The translations under genes were made by a program, and so were the position numbers. Under the pieces are notes generated by a model, which saw only the letters and a program-made list of their open reading frames with translations, did no database searches and was not told where the DNA came from. From Planctomycetota bacterium (GTDB lineage: Bacteria > Planctomycetota > UBA1135 > UBA2386), in contig JADLHO010000024.1 of assembly GCA_020848735.1 (NCBI GenBank), forward strand, positions 1-51,383: a stretch of 51,383 nt of DNA. Direction: 5' to 3'. Of this stretch, positions 33,872 through 42,365 are shown in pieces. Every line of letters begins with the position of its first letter. Within the stretch, counting starts at the first letter, position 1.

Positions 33872-35614
33872 TCAGCGCGCCCAGTCCAGCTCGATGAGGA
33901 AGTAGCGGTCGCCGGCCACCGTGACGTTGACCGCCGACTCGACGCGCGCCGCCTCGATCTCGCGCAGGCCGCGGAGTTCGGGCAGCCTCGCGCCGAGCGG
34001 ATTGACGATCCCGATCATCACGTCCGTCACGCAGAGCCAGCGTGGCCGCCGCTCGACCAGCACGCCGACGAAGTCGCGCTGACCGTCGGGAAGGCGCGGG
34101 CGGAACGTCACCTCCGGGCTCGCGAGTCCCGCGAGGTCGAGCAGCGGTCGCTCCGCGAACCAACCCAGGGCGCCGATGTCGTGACACGCGACGAGCTCGC
34201 CGGGTGAGGTGTGGCGCCGGACCTGCTCCGCCATGCGCACGTTCACGTCGTAGGTGTCACGCACGCCCTCGCCGAAGTGGTAGGCGCCGAAGCCCAGCGA
34301 GATGCCGAGCCAGAGCACCAGCGGGGCCCGCGCGAAGCGCAGGCGGCCCTCCGGGTCGCGCCGCGCGGCGAGCGCGCCGAGCAGTGCGAACCCGGCTGCG
34401 AACAGCAGCGGCGCCCAGAAGAGCACGCGATGGAGCTGCTGCGGCGTGAAGGGGAAGTCCGTGCCGACGTAGTCCAGGGTCTGGTATGCGACGAGCCTCG
34501 GCTCGAGCGCGAAGCCGAGCGCGAGCACGGCGAGGACCGCGATGTCGAGCCAGGACAAGCGTCGCTCGCCCGCGCGCTTCTCGAAGCGGAACCCGGTGAG
34601 GCAGCAGATCGCGAAGAGCGGCCAGAGCTGCGCGAAGTACCGCGCGTGCTGGAAGGCCGGCGGTTGCGCGCCGAGAGCCCCGCGCGCCAGCGCGAACGCG
34701 GCGATCGCGAGGGCGAGGAGGCCGACCCCGGAGCGTTCGCGCCGCGCCCGACGCAGACCGGCGGCGAAGCCCAGGACCAGGGGCGGCGCGAACGCCGCGA
34801 GCAGGCCGAGGACCGCGGCGACCTGGACCGCGAGGGACTCGAACAGCGCCTGCAGCCCGGCGAGCCCGCCCTCGCGTTGCGCGACGTTCCACGGGGCATC
34901 GCCCGACGACTTGGCGAAGAGCGGCAGCGGTGCGGGTACGCCGTAGACCAGGAGATGGAACGCGGGGAACGTCGCGACGATCGCGGCCGCGACCGCGACC
35001 GCGCCGATGCGTCGGCGATGCAGCGCCGCGACCCCGAGGAAGACGAAGTTCTCCGGGCGCGCCCAGCCCGCGAGGCCGAGCACCAAGGCCGCGCGGAGCC
35101 AGGCGCGGCCGCTGCTCCCGCGATGTTCGAGATGGAGCGCGAGGCCGAGCAGGCTCAGGCCGGTGCCGAGTCCGCCTTCCATGCCGGAGAGGCTGCTCCA
35201 GAGCGTGCGCGCCGTCACGGCGACGATGGCGGTCGCCCACGCCGCGAGCGCACGATCCCCGCCCGCGGCGCGCGCGAGTCGATGGGTGCCGAAGAGCACG
35301 AGCGCATACGCGAGCAGCCCGCAGCCGCGTGCGACCGCGGCATCCGCACCGGCGATCGCCATCGCGATGGCCAGCACGAAGCTCCAGAGCGGGCCGGTGA
35401 TGGCCGCGACGGGGCCCTCGTGGCCGGGGTAGGCGAACCACTCACCCTCGGCGAGGGAGCGCGCGAACGCGAGGTAGATCCAGCCGTCGTCGAGGGCCGG
35501 CCCGACGCGACCCGCGAGCTGCCGTTCGGCGACGAAGTGGCTCACGAGCCCCAGGGCGGCGGCCACGGCGATGAGCGCAGCGTGGCGGCGCCTGGCGGGT
35601 TCGATCGCGATCAT
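33872..35614 (-). CDS. Polytopic membrane protein, GT-C glycosyltransferase-like
   Basis: The 580-residue product has about 10-12 hydrophobic segments over residues 10-430 and a soluble C-terminal part. The first loop after helix 1 has D-D-G-W-I-Y-L-A-F-A-R-S-L-A, the acidic pair and surrounding pattern seen in GT-C enzymes that use polyprenyl-phosphate sugars. W-A-R-P-E-N-F-V-F-L further on is also common in that group. The C-terminal part (about 450-580) has C-H-D-I-G-A-L-G-W-F and D-L-A-G-L-x-S-P-E, a periplasmic domain often found in these proteins. Substrate unknown. The start follows a TAGGAT hexamer by 11 bp. Confidence 0.8.
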   Translation of the reverse strand: MIAIEPARRRHAALIAVAAALGLVSHFVAERQLAGRVGPALDDGWIYLAFARSLAEGEWFAYPGHEGPVAAITGPLWSFVLAIAMAIAGADAAVARGCGLLAYALVLFGTHRLARAAGGDRALAAWATAIVAVTARTLWSSLSGMEGGLGTGLSLLGLALHLEHRGSSGRAWLRAALVLGLAGWARPENFVFLGVAALHRRRIGAVAVAAAIVATFPAFHLLVYGVPAPLPLFAKSSGDAPWNVAQREGGLAGLQALFESLAVQVAAVLGLLAAFAPPLVLGFAAGLRRARRERSGVGLLALAIAAFALARGALGAQPPAFQHARYFAQLWPLFAICCLTGFRFEKRAGERRLSWLDIAVLAVLALGFALEPRLVAYQTLDYVGTDFPFTPQQLHRVLFWAPLLFAAGFALLGALAARRDPEGRLRFARAPLVLWLGISLGFGAYHFGEGVRDTYDVNVRMAEQVRRHTSPGELVACHDIGALGWFAERPLLDLAGLASPEVTFRPRLPDGQRDFVGVLVERRPRWLCVTDVMIGIVNPLGARLPELRGLREIEAARVESAVNVTVAGDRYFLIELDWAR

Positions 35615-35625
35615 GCGGGCCGGGG

Positions 35626-35631
35626 ATCCTA
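35626..35631 (-). promoter_or_regulatory. Putative -10 element (TAGGAT) for the GT-C-like gene
   Basis: On the minus strand TAGGATCC starts at 35631, leaving 11 bp between the hexamer and the ATG at 35614. It is identical to the octamer before two other genes in this window. Confidence 0.4.
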
Positions 35632-35668
35632 GCGATGGCGGGTCGCGGCCGAGGGCGCGGCGCGTCGC

Positions 35669-35697
35669 TTGACCGCGGTCCCTGCGCTACCGACACT
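35669..35697 (+). promoter_or_regulatory. Putative sigma-70-type promoter for ffh
   Basis: TTGACC (35669-35674) and GACACT (35692-35697) are separated by exactly 17 bp. The predicted transcript would start near 35704, giving a leader of about 38 nt. Confidence 0.45.
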
Positions 35698-35741
35698 GCG
35701 CCGCCTTCGAACGCGCCCGCACGCCGTTCGCAATCCACGCG

Positions 35742-37247
35742 ATGTTCGACCTGCTCTCTGGCGCTCTCAGCAAGGCGTACCGCGCCATCGTCGGTCAGAA
35801 GGTCCTCACCGAGGGCAACGTCGACGAGGGCATCCGCGCCGTGCGACAGGCCCTGCTCGAGGCCGACGTCAACTTCCAGGTCGCGCGCGACTTCATCGAG
35901 GACGTGAAGCGTCGCGCCCTGGGCCAGGAGGTGCTGAAGGCTGTCGACCCCGGCCAGCAGTTCATCAAGGTCGTCCACGACGAGCTCACCGCGCTCCTCG
36001 GCGGTGAGAAGGTCGGCCTGCCGGTCGCGCCGCAGGGGCCCCTCGTGCTGATGCTCGCGGGCCTGCAGGGCTCGGGCAAGACCACGACCTGCGGCAAGCT
36101 GGCGCGCTGGCTCGCGCAGGAGAAGAAGAAGAAGCCCCTGCTCGTCGCCGCGGACCTGCAGCGACCCGCGGCCGTGGACCAGCTCGTCACCCTCGGCAAG
36201 CAGCTCGGCATCGCGGTGCACGCGGATCGCAGCGGAGCGCGAGCGCCGGAGGTCTGCGTGCGCGGCATCGAGCACGCGAAGCGGCACCTCCACGACGTCG
36301 TGATCCTCGATACGGCAGGGCGACTGCACATCGACGAGGAGCTCATGGCCGAGCTCGCGGAGGTGCAGGCGCGCACCCGGCCGCACGGCGTGCTGCTCGT
36401 CTGCGACTCGATGCTCGGCCAGGACGCCGTGAACTCGGCGAAGGTCTTCCACGAGCGCCTGCCGATCTGGGGCGTCATCCTGACGAAGACCGACGGCGAC
36501 GCGCGCGGCGGCGCCGCGCTCTCGATCAAGAAGGTGACCGGGCGACCGATCCTCTTCGTCGGCAGCGGCGAGAAGCTCGACGACCTCGAGGAATTCGATC
36601 CGCCGCGCATGGCGGGGCGCATCCTCGGCATGGGCGACGTCGTGTCGCTCGTCGAGAAGGCCCAGTCGGTCATCGACGAGAAGCAGGCCGAGAAGGAGGC
36701 CCAGAAGCTCCTCAAGGGCCAGTTCAACTTCGAGGACTTCCTCCGTCAGGTCGGGATGCTCAAGCGGCTCGGCCCCCTGAAGAAGGTCCTCGGCATGCTG
36801 CCCGGCGTCGGTCAGGCGCTGAAGGAGATCGACTTCGACGACAAGCGCTTCAAGCGCGTCGAGGCGATGATCCAGTCGATGACCGTCAAGGAGCGGCGCT
36901 TCCCCGACGTGATCGACATCGAGCGGCGGCGGCGCATCGCGAAGGGCAGCGGGAACGAGCTGCAGGCCGTCCACGACCTCATCAAGCAGTTCAAGACGAT
37001 GCAGAAGATGATGTCGCAGCTCGGCAAGGGCGGCTTCGGCGGCCTCGCCGGGATGGGGGGGCTCGACGAACTCGGTGGGCCGGGTGGTCCCGGGGGACCG
37101 GGTCTCGGTGGTCCTGGCCTCGGTGGACCGGGTCTCGGCGGTCCCGGTCTCGGCGGGCCCGGCCTCGGTGGACCGGGTCGCGGCAAGCCGAAGTCGGGCG
37201 GGGGCAACGACGCGTTCCGCGACTTCATGCGCGGTCGGCGGCGCTGA
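35742..37247 (+). CDS. ffh: Signal recognition particle protein Ffh with Gly-Pro repeat tail
   Basis: Ffh is the SRP GTPase that recognises signal peptides and targets ribosomes to the membrane. The 501-residue product has the N domain, G domain motifs G-L-Q-G-S-G-K-T (107-114), D-T-A-G-R-L, T-K-T-D-G-D-A-R-G-G, and a methionine-containing M domain (about 320-430, M-L-P-G-V...R-R-R-R-I-A-K-G-S-G). After the M domain comes a GGPGL pentapeptide repeat (residues 445-480) and a short basic tail. Many Ffh proteins end in a flexible G/M-rich tail, but this regular repeat is unusual. rpsP follows after 190 bp, as in the common ffh-rpsP order. Confidence 0.96.
   Translation: MFDLLSGALSKAYRAIVGQKVLTEGNVDEGIRAVRQALLEADVNFQVARDFIEDVKRRALGQEVLKAVDPGQQFIKVVHDELTALLGGEKVGLPVAPQGPLVLMLAGLQGSGKTTTCGKLARWLAQEKKKKPLLVAADLQRPAAVDQLVTLGKQLGIAVHADRSGARAPEVCVRGIEHAKRHLHDVVILDTAGRLHIDEELMAELAEVQARTRPHGVLLVCDSMLGQDAVNSAKVFHERLPIWGVILTKTDGDARGGAALSIKKVTGRPILFVGSGEKLDDLEEFDPPRMAGRILGMGDVVSLVEKAQSVIDEKQAEKEAQKLLKGQFNFEDFLRQVGMLKRLGPLKKVLGMLPGVGQALKEIDFDDKRFKRVEAMIQSMTVKERRFPDVIDIERRRRIAKGSGNELQAVHDLIKQFKTMQKMMSQLGKGGFGGLAGMGGLDELGGPGGPGGPGLGGPGLGGPGLGGPGLGGPGLGGPGRGKPKSGGGNDAFRDFMRGRRR
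37074..37181 (+). repeat. ffh: 15-bp coding repeat (GGPGL)n in ffh
   Basis: The 36 codons give three GGP-type units followed by about five GGPGL pentapeptides. Codons vary between units (GGT/GGC/GGG/GGA, CCG/CCC/CCT), so the peptide rather than the DNA seems to be preserved. Confidence 0.85.
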
Positions 37248-37437
37248 GCCTGCCCCGACCCCGGCCCCGTTTCCGCTCGCGGCTGCCCGGGAGGCGCGCT
37301 TTTTCGTCGTCCAGCCCAGTGGATCCTGGTCCCTCGCGACGCTAGACTCCGCGGCCCTTTTTCGTCCGGTGATCTTCGGTCCGCGGGTCCCGCGCGCGCT
37401 GCGCGAGCCCCGGACGCTCGTTCAGGAGCCCATCCCC

Positions 37438-37824
37438 TTGGCAGTCAAGCTGCGACTCACCCGGTTCGGTCGACTCAACCTCCCGACCTATCGCGTCTGC
37501 GCCGCCGATTCGCGCAGCAAGCGCGACGGTCGCGTCATCGAGACGATGGGCTACTACCTGCCCACCGCGAAGCGCGAGCAGGATCAGGTCAGCCTCGACG
37601 CGGAACGCGTCCTGTACTGGATCTCGGTCGGCGCCCAGCCTTCGTCGACGGTCCTCCATCTGATGAAGCGCTGTGGTATCGAGGCGCCCAAGCGCGCGCC
37701 GAAGGCCCGCGCGCCGCGCAAGAAGACGACGGTGAAGTTCGCCCCGCCCAAGCGGATCGGCAACGGCCGCAAGGCGAAGGCGAAGTGGCATGCGAAGCAC
37801 GGCGCGGGCAAGAGCGCGTCGTGA
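37438..37824 (+). CDS. rpsP: 30S ribosomal protein bS16
   Basis: bS16 is a small-subunit assembly protein. The 128-residue product has the conserved N-terminus K-L-R-L-T-R-F-G-R-L-N-L-P-T-Y-R and D-S-R-S-K-R-D-G-R-V-I-E. It is followed by a lysine- and arginine-rich C-terminal extension of about 45 residues beyond the usual 80-90. The start is a TTG at 37438 preceded by AGGAG, giving M-A-V-K; no ATG or GTG fits. accA in this window also starts with TTG in a similar context. A TAGACT hexamer at 37343-37348 is a likely -10. rimM and trmD, which often follow, are absent. Confidence 0.94.
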   Translation: MAVKLRLTRFGRLNLPTYRVCAADSRSKRDGRVIETMGYYLPTAKREQDQVSLDAERVLYWISVGAQPSSTVLHLMKRCGIEAPKRAPKARAPRKKTTVKFAPPKRIGNGRKAKAKWHAKHGAGKSAS

Positions 37825-37869
37825 GCGAGCCCGATCGTGCGCACGCCGCCCGCGTGCGTGCGCTCGCTC
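37823..37869 (+). terminator. Nested inverted repeats after rpsP
   Basis: Outer arms GAGCGAGC (37823-37830) and GCTCGCTC (37862-37869) enclose an inner hairpin CGCACGC (37840-37846)/GCGTGCG (37852-37858) with a 5-nt loop. The first arm overlaps the stop codon. No T-run follows, so this is only a terminator-like structure. Confidence 0.4.
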
Positions 37870-38000
37870 GCTGAACTGCAGCCGACCGGACGCGCACGAG
37901 ACACCGCGCCGGACGCGGCCGCGCGCGGTCCCGGCCCGGTGACCATGACGCGGCGCGACGCTGCACCGCAGACCCCAGCACGGATCACGAGGCGCCGGTG

Positions 38001-38732
38001 ATGACGAAGAAGAAGCCCAGGACGAAGGGTGGCGACGACGCGGATGCCGGCGCGGCAGCGGTCGATCCGCGCGAGCCGGTCGAGCCGAAGCCTGCGCTGC
38101 TGCAGGCCACGCTCGAGACCTGCGCGGCCATCCTCGCGTCGCTCGAGAAACCTGCCGAGCCCCAGCCCGGCGACCTCGTCGCGGCGGTGATCCACCAGGT
38201 GCTCGGTGCCGGCTTGCCGTGCTGGATCCCGCAGGAGGCGCTGCGGCGTTTCGACCTCGAGTTCGTCGACCGCAATGAACTGCGCGTGACCGAGGCCTTC
38301 GAGACGGAGGAACTGCTCGCGGATCTCGGCATCCCCGAGCTCTTCGAGCGCTGCCGCACCGTGCAGCAGCTCGTGTCCCAGATCTACGGCGATCAGAATC
38401 GGATCGAGCTCGGCGCGCTGCGCACGCTCTCGATCACCGAGCGGAAGGGCATGTTCCAGCGCCTGCCCGCGATCCCGTCCGACGCCGTCGCCTACCTGAA
38501 CCAGGTCCTCACGTTCGAGGACGTGCTCTTCGCCCCGCGTTCGGCGGCGCGCTCGCAGGCGAAACTCGGGCTCGAGGGTGCGGACGGCGAGGCCTTCGTG
38601 CAGAAGGCCCGCGAGCTCTTCGCGCCCTACGGCCATCTGCCGCTGCTCGTCGGCAAGCACGGCAACCAGGGCGGTGAACACGTCCTCTGCCCGAGCTGCC
38701 TGCTCGCCCGCATCTCCGCCGGGCGCAAGTGA
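38001..38732 (+). CDS. Hypothetical protein with C-terminal CPSC
   Basis: The 243-residue product begins with a charged tail (K-K-K-P-R-T-K) and contains a mainly helical domain (about residues 35-230): A-A-V-I-H-Q-V-L-G-A-G-L-P-C-W-I-P, V-Q-Q-L-V-S-Q-I-Y-G-D and Y-L-N-Q-V-L-T-F-E-D-V-L-F. It ends H-V-L-C-P-S-C-L-L-A-R-I, a lone C-x2-C that might bind metal. No signal peptide or membrane segment. I recognise no family. The ATG at 38001 is preceded in frame by a GTG at 37998. It lies between rpsP and maf, where rimM/trmD often occur, but shows no methyltransferase motif. Confidence 0.7.
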   Translation: MTKKKPRTKGGDDADAGAAAVDPREPVEPKPALLQATLETCAAILASLEKPAEPQPGDLVAAVIHQVLGAGLPCWIPQEALRRFDLEFVDRNELRVTEAFETEELLADLGIPELFERCRTVQQLVSQIYGDQNRIELGALRTLSITERKGMFQRLPAIPSDAVAYLNQVLTFEDVLFAPRSAARSQAKLGLEGADGEAFVQKARELFAPYGHLPLLVGKHGNQGGEHVLCPSCLLARISAGRK

Positions 38733-38790
38733 GCGCGCGGGCGTGAGGATCGCCGCGCGCCGGGCGCGCGGCCATGATGCGCGCCGTCGC

Positions 38791-39366
38791 ATGCGGCTCT
38801 ACCTCGCGTCCAGCTCACCGCGCCGCGCTGCGCTCCTCCGCGCGGCCGCGATCCCCTTCGAGCTCGTGAGCCCAGGGCCCGAGACGATCGGCCGGGGCGC
38901 ACCGCGCGAGCTCGCGGTGCAGCGCGCACGCTCGAAGGCGGGCGCCGTGGACCTCGCCGGCCTGCCGCCCGGGCTGGTGCTCGGCGTCGACACCGTCGTC
39001 GCGTTGGGCGATCTGGACTTCGACCAGCCGCGCGATGCCGAAGCCGCGCGCGAGACGCTGCGGGCCCTGCAGGGTCGCACGCACGAGGTCTGGACGGCGC
39101 TCTGCCTTCAGCCGCACCCGGCGCGCGGCGATCGGCGTTTCGAAGCCCTGGCGCGTGCCGTCGTCCGCTTCGCGCCGCTCGACGAAGCGCGGATCGAGCG
39201 GCACGTCGCGAGCGCTGGCTGGCGCGGCAAGGCGGGGGGCTACGGGATCCAGGACGCGGACGTCGACTTCGCGACCCTCGTCGAGGGCGCGCGCGACACC
39301 GTGATCGGTCTGCCGGTGGCGACCTTGCGCGAACTGCTCGCGCACGCCCTCGCGGAGTGCGGGTGA
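38791..39366 (+). CDS. Maf-family nucleotide pyrophosphatase
   Basis: Maf proteins hydrolyse non-canonical or modified nucleoside triphosphates. The 191-residue product has the N-terminal L-A-S-S-S-P-R-R, the G-V-D-T-V-V strand with the catalytic aspartate, G-R-T-H-E-V-W-T, G-G-Y-G-I-Q and V-I-G-L-P near the end. The usual G-K-P after the D-T-V-V strand reads F-D-Q-P here, so the conserved lysine is glutamine. The subclass (YhdE- or YceF-like) cannot be assigned. The stop overlaps the next start as TGATG, indicating coupling. Confidence 0.9.
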   Translation: MRLYLASSSPRRAALLRAAAIPFELVSPGPETIGRGAPRELAVQRARSKAGAVDLAGLPPGLVLGVDTVVALGDLDFDQPRDAEAARETLRALQGRTHEVWTALCLQPHPARGDRRFEALARAVVRFAPLDEARIERHVASAGWRGKAGGYGIQDADVDFATLVEGARDTVIGLPVATLRELLAHALAECG

Positions 39367-39869
39367 TGGCGGTCTCGTGGCGTCAGCTCGCGCTCGGCTC
39401 CGTGATCGCGACGGCGCTGATCGTCGGCCTCGAGCGCAGCTTGCAGCGCAGCGCGGAGGCCGCGGTGCCGCGCCCGGTCGTGCCGCTCCTCGCGGTGGAC
39501 GAACCCAAGGAACCGAGGCTGCCGCCGACGGTGCCGACGGGGCAGGCCTGGCTGCTCTACCTCGTCGGTGACGCCGCGCGCCTGCCCCCGCGCGTCGCAC
39601 CGGTCGTGGCGATCCGTGCGAGCGGAGAGCCGATCAGCCATCGGGCCGCGCCGCTGAGCGAGTCGCCCGAGACGCAGGACTGGCTCGGGGCCGGGGTCCT
39701 CCTGCCGGGGCCGCGCCTCGCCGATCTCGGTCCGAACGCGCGCGCGCTGCTCCTGGAGCTGATCCGGCGTTGGCGCGGGGACTCCCGCGTGCCGCTGCGG
39801 TCGCGGGTCGTCCTCCTCGGAGTCGAGGACCCGTCCGAGCTCGAGGTCCTCCTGCGATTCGCGCGCTGA
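39366..39869 (+). CDS. Membrane-anchored hypothetical protein
   Basis: The 167-residue product has one N-terminal hydrophobic segment (about residues 7-24) then a proline-rich stretch and a small domain. Recognisable local features are L-L-Y-L-V-G-D-A, A-I-R-A-S-G-E and V-V-L-L-G-V-E-D at the end. I know no family for it. It is coupled to maf through a TGATG junction. The soluble part would lie outside the cytoplasm if the segment is a signal anchor. Confidence 0.65.
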   Translation: MAVSWRQLALGSVIATALIVGLERSLQRSAEAAVPRPVVPLLAVDEPKEPRLPPTVPTGQAWLLYLVGDAARLPPRVAPVVAIRASGEPISHRAAPLSESPETQDWLGAGVLLPGPRLADLGPNARALLLELIRRWRGDSRVPLRSRVVLLGVEDPSELEVLLRFAR

Positions 39870-39894
39870 GGCACGCCGCGCATCCGCGGCGGCC

Positions 39895-39922
39895 TTGATC
39901 GACCCGACTCGTTCGCTACCCT
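39895..39922 (+). promoter_or_regulatory. Putative sigma-70-type promoter for rpmE
   Basis: TTGATC (39895-39900) and TACCCT (39917-39922) are 16 bp apart, 100 bp before the rpmE ATG. Assigned by eye. Confidence 0.4.
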
Positions 39923-40021
39923 TCTCCGTCCCTTCGAGCCGGGCGACGCGCCGAATGAGCGCGGGCCCGACCAGCACGCGGGGCGTTCGTGCGTCCGACG
40001 GGCTCGGGCGCGGTGCTGACC

Positions 40022-40258
40022 ATGAGAGCCGACATCCATCCGAAGTACCACACCGTGCTCGTGCACTGCGCGTGTGGCAACACCTTCACCACGCGCTCCA
40101 CGCGGCCCGAGATCCGGGTCGACGTCTGCTCGGCGTGTCACCCGTACTTCACGGGAGCTCAGAAGTTCGTCGACACCGCCGGCCGCGTCGACAAGTTCCG
40201 CCGCCGCTACGCGCGTGGCGCCGCGGCCAACACGCCGCAGACCGATTCGGGGAGCTGA
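40022..40258 (+). CDS. rpmE: 50S ribosomal protein bL31, zinc-binding form
   Basis: The 78-residue product has H-P-K-Y-H at the N-terminus, C-A-C-G and C-S-A-C-H-P zinc ligands (C-x-C and C-x2-C), P-Y-F-T-G and the [11 protein letters not shown] end typical of the C+ (zinc) type. The start is the ATG at 40022; a short in-frame extension upstream is not conserved-looking. rpmE-prfA-prmC is a common order, and prfA follows after 162 bp. Confidence 0.95.
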   Translation: MRADIHPKYHTVLVHCACGNTFTTRSTRPEIRVDVCSACHPYFTGAQKFVDTAGRVDKFRRRYARGAAANTPQTDSGS

Positions 40259-40420
40259 GAGGTCCGGGCCGCCGGCTCCGCGCGTCGCCTGAACCGTGCC
40301 TGCGCGCGGCTCGTTCGTCGCCGCGGCGTCGACGCCTCCGCTCTTCGCACGTCGACGAGCGAGCGGCGAGCCCGGCTCGTCGGCGCAGCACGGTCCCCGA
40401 CGGGGCACGCCACGCGGATC

Positions 40421-41509
40421 ATGCGCGAGTTCCTCGAGCCGAAGGTGCAGACCAAGCTGGACGGCATGGTCGCGCGCTCCCGCGAGCTGCTGGCGATGAG
40501 CGGTGACCCCGCGATCCTCGCGCAGCCGGGTCGCGCCGCTCAGCTCCAGCGTGAGCTTGGCACGCTCGAACGCGTGGTGCGCGCCTACGAGGCGTTCCGC
40601 CGGCTCTGCGAGGAACTGCGCGGTGTCGAGGAACTCGGTGGGGACAACGGCACGGAGCCGGCCCTGGCCCAGCTCGCGCGCGAGGAGGCGAAGGCCCTGC
40701 GCGAGCGGGCGCGCGCCGACTCGACGACGCTGCTCGATCTGCTCCTGCGTGGCGAGGGCGACGGCGAGCGCAGCGCGGTGATCGAGATCCGCGCGGGGAC
40801 CGGCGGCGACGAAGCGGCGCTCTGGGCCCGCGATCTGCGGAACCTCTACGTGCGCTACTGCGAGCGCCAGGGCTTCACCGTCGAGCCCATCTCCGAGTCC
40901 GTCACGGAGCTCGGCGGCTGCCGCGAGGTGGTCTTCGCCGTGCACGGCGACGGCGTGTTCCACCATCTGCGCTTCGAGAGCGGAGGGCATCGCGTGCAGC
41001 GCGTGCCGGCGACCGAATCGCAGGGTCGGATCCACACCTCGGCGGCGACCGTCGCCGTCCTGCCCGAGGCCGAGGAGGTCGAGGTCGAGATCCGGGACGC
41101 CGACATCGAGATGCAGGCGGTGCGTGCCTCGGGGCCGGGCGGACAGAACGTGAACAAGGTCTCGTCGGCCGTGCGGCTGACGCACCTGCCGAGCGGATTG
41201 AGCGTGTTCTGCCAGGAGGAGCGCAGCCAGGTCAAGAACCGCAGCAAGGCGATGAAGCTCCTCCGCACGCGTCTGCTCGACCTGGAACGGACACGGATCG
41301 ACGAGGCGCGCGCGGCCGATCGCAAGTCCCAGGTCGGCAGCGGCGACCGCAATGCCCGCATCCGGACCTACAACTTCCCGCAGAATCGTTTGACCGACCA
41401 TCGCCTCGGCCAGAACTTCACGCTCGAACCCGTGCTCCAGGGTCGCCTGGAGCCGGTGATCGACGCCCTGCTCGCCGCCGATCGTCAGGCCCGCATCGCC
41501 GCATTGTGA
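40421..41509 (+). CDS. prfA: Peptide chain release factor 1
   Basis: RF1 ends translation at UAA and UAG. The 362-residue product has the P-A-T recognition tripeptide (196-198, in [10 protein letters not shown]) that distinguishes RF1 from RF2 (S-P-F), the G-G-Q peptidyl-release motif at 240-242 in G-P-G-G-Q-N-V-N-K, and an N-terminal helical domain. No prfB is in the window; RF2 would be the factor reading UGA. PrmC, which methylates the GGQ glutamine, is encoded two genes later. Confidence 0.96.
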   Translation: MREFLEPKVQTKLDGMVARSRELLAMSGDPAILAQPGRAAQLQRELGTLERVVRAYEAFRRLCEELRGVEELGGDNGTEPALAQLAREEAKALRERARADSTTLLDLLLRGEGDGERSAVIEIRAGTGGDEAALWARDLRNLYVRYCERQGFTVEPISESVTELGGCREVVFAVHGDGVFHHLRFESGGHRVQRVPATESQGRIHTSAATVAVLPEAEEVEVEIRDADIEMQAVRASGPGGQNVNKVSSAVRLTHLPSGLSVFCQEERSQVKNRSKAMKLLRTRLLDLERTRIDEARAADRKSQVGSGDRNARIRTYNFPQNRLTDHRLGQNFTLEPVLQGRLEPVIDALLAADRQARIAAL

Positions 41510-41660
41510 ACGACCCGGATCCTGACTCGACGCGGCCGCATCCGATCCGCAATCCTCCTTCCGACGACCCTCTTCCGACGAACGACGACGACCCACGCGC
41601 ACGCGCCCTCGACGTTCGGCATCCCATAGACCCCACTCGTTCCAGATCAGGAGACGCACG

Positions 41661-42353
41661 ATGACCGACCAACTTCCGGAGCTCGAGCCCATGGACGACG
41701 CGCAGGGCGCGACGTTGAACCAGGACGCCGGCGCCATGGGCGCAGCCGCAGGCGCGCCCGTGTCCCCGATGCTCCCGCCCGGTCTCGCGGCGCCTGCCTA
41801 CAACCTCAACGCGGACAAGGAGTACTACCGCTTCCTGTTCAGCGGCGTGGTGATGACCATCGGCTGCCTGATGCCCTTCGGCCCCGAGTGGGACATGGCG
41901 GGCTACAAGACGCTGTCCGGCGCGCTCTGCCTCGTCGTCGGCATCGGGATGATCTGGAGCTGGTGGGGCGCGATCTCCGTCAACCGCTTCCGCGGCGCGA
42001 ACCTCAAGTGGGTCGCGTTCTCGCTGGCGCCGCTCCTCATCATGCTGTTCGGGATGATGCGCGCGTTCGAGCTCCCGGCGGTCGTCGACTTCGGCAAGGC
42101 CGGCAAGCCCATGCCGAGCGGCTGGGGCGAGTTCTTCTCGAGCTTCTTCGCGTTCAACGACGCGCCGTCGCAGGAGAAGGCCGACAACTTCGTGAGGGCC
42201 TTCGGCTCCGGCAAGTTCGTCGTGTTCCTCGGTGCGTTCTTCGCCGAGTTCTCGATGCTGCTCGGCGTCTTCGGCGGTGCCAAGACGGCGCGCAAGCAGG
42301 CCGCCGCGGCGAAGGCCGCGCGTGCCGCGTCGAGCGCGGCGCGGAAGCGCTGA
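41661..42353 (+). CDS. Four-helix membrane protein of unknown function
   Basis: The 230-residue product has a hydrophilic N-terminus of about 50 residues, then about four hydrophobic segments (near residues 58-75, 85-105, 118-135 and 180-200), and an alanine/lysine-rich basic tail. Aromatic- and methionine-rich stretches (G-M-I-W-S-W-W-G, L-L-I-M-L-F-G-M-M) mark the helices. I recognise no family. It sits between prfA and prmC, which are usually adjacent; AGGAG 10 bp upstream of the ATG supports the start. Confidence 0.75.
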   Translation: MTDQLPELEPMDDAQGATLNQDAGAMGAAAGAPVSPMLPPGLAAPAYNLNADKEYYRFLFSGVVMTIGCLMPFGPEWDMAGYKTLSGALCLVVGIGMIWSWWGAISVNRFRGANLKWVAFSLAPLLIMLFGMMRAFELPAVVDFGKAGKPMPSGWGEFFSSFFAFNDAPSQEKADNFVRAFGSGKFVVFLGAFFAEFSMLLGVFGGAKTARKQAAAAKAARAASSAARKR

Positions 42354-42365
42354 GCCGACGCGGTC

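Noticed and set aside
40325..40336. 12-bp perfect palindrome GGCGTCGACGCC before prfA
   Set aside because: In DNA this GC-rich such palindromes are expected by chance, and no flanking promoter or repeat supports an operator.
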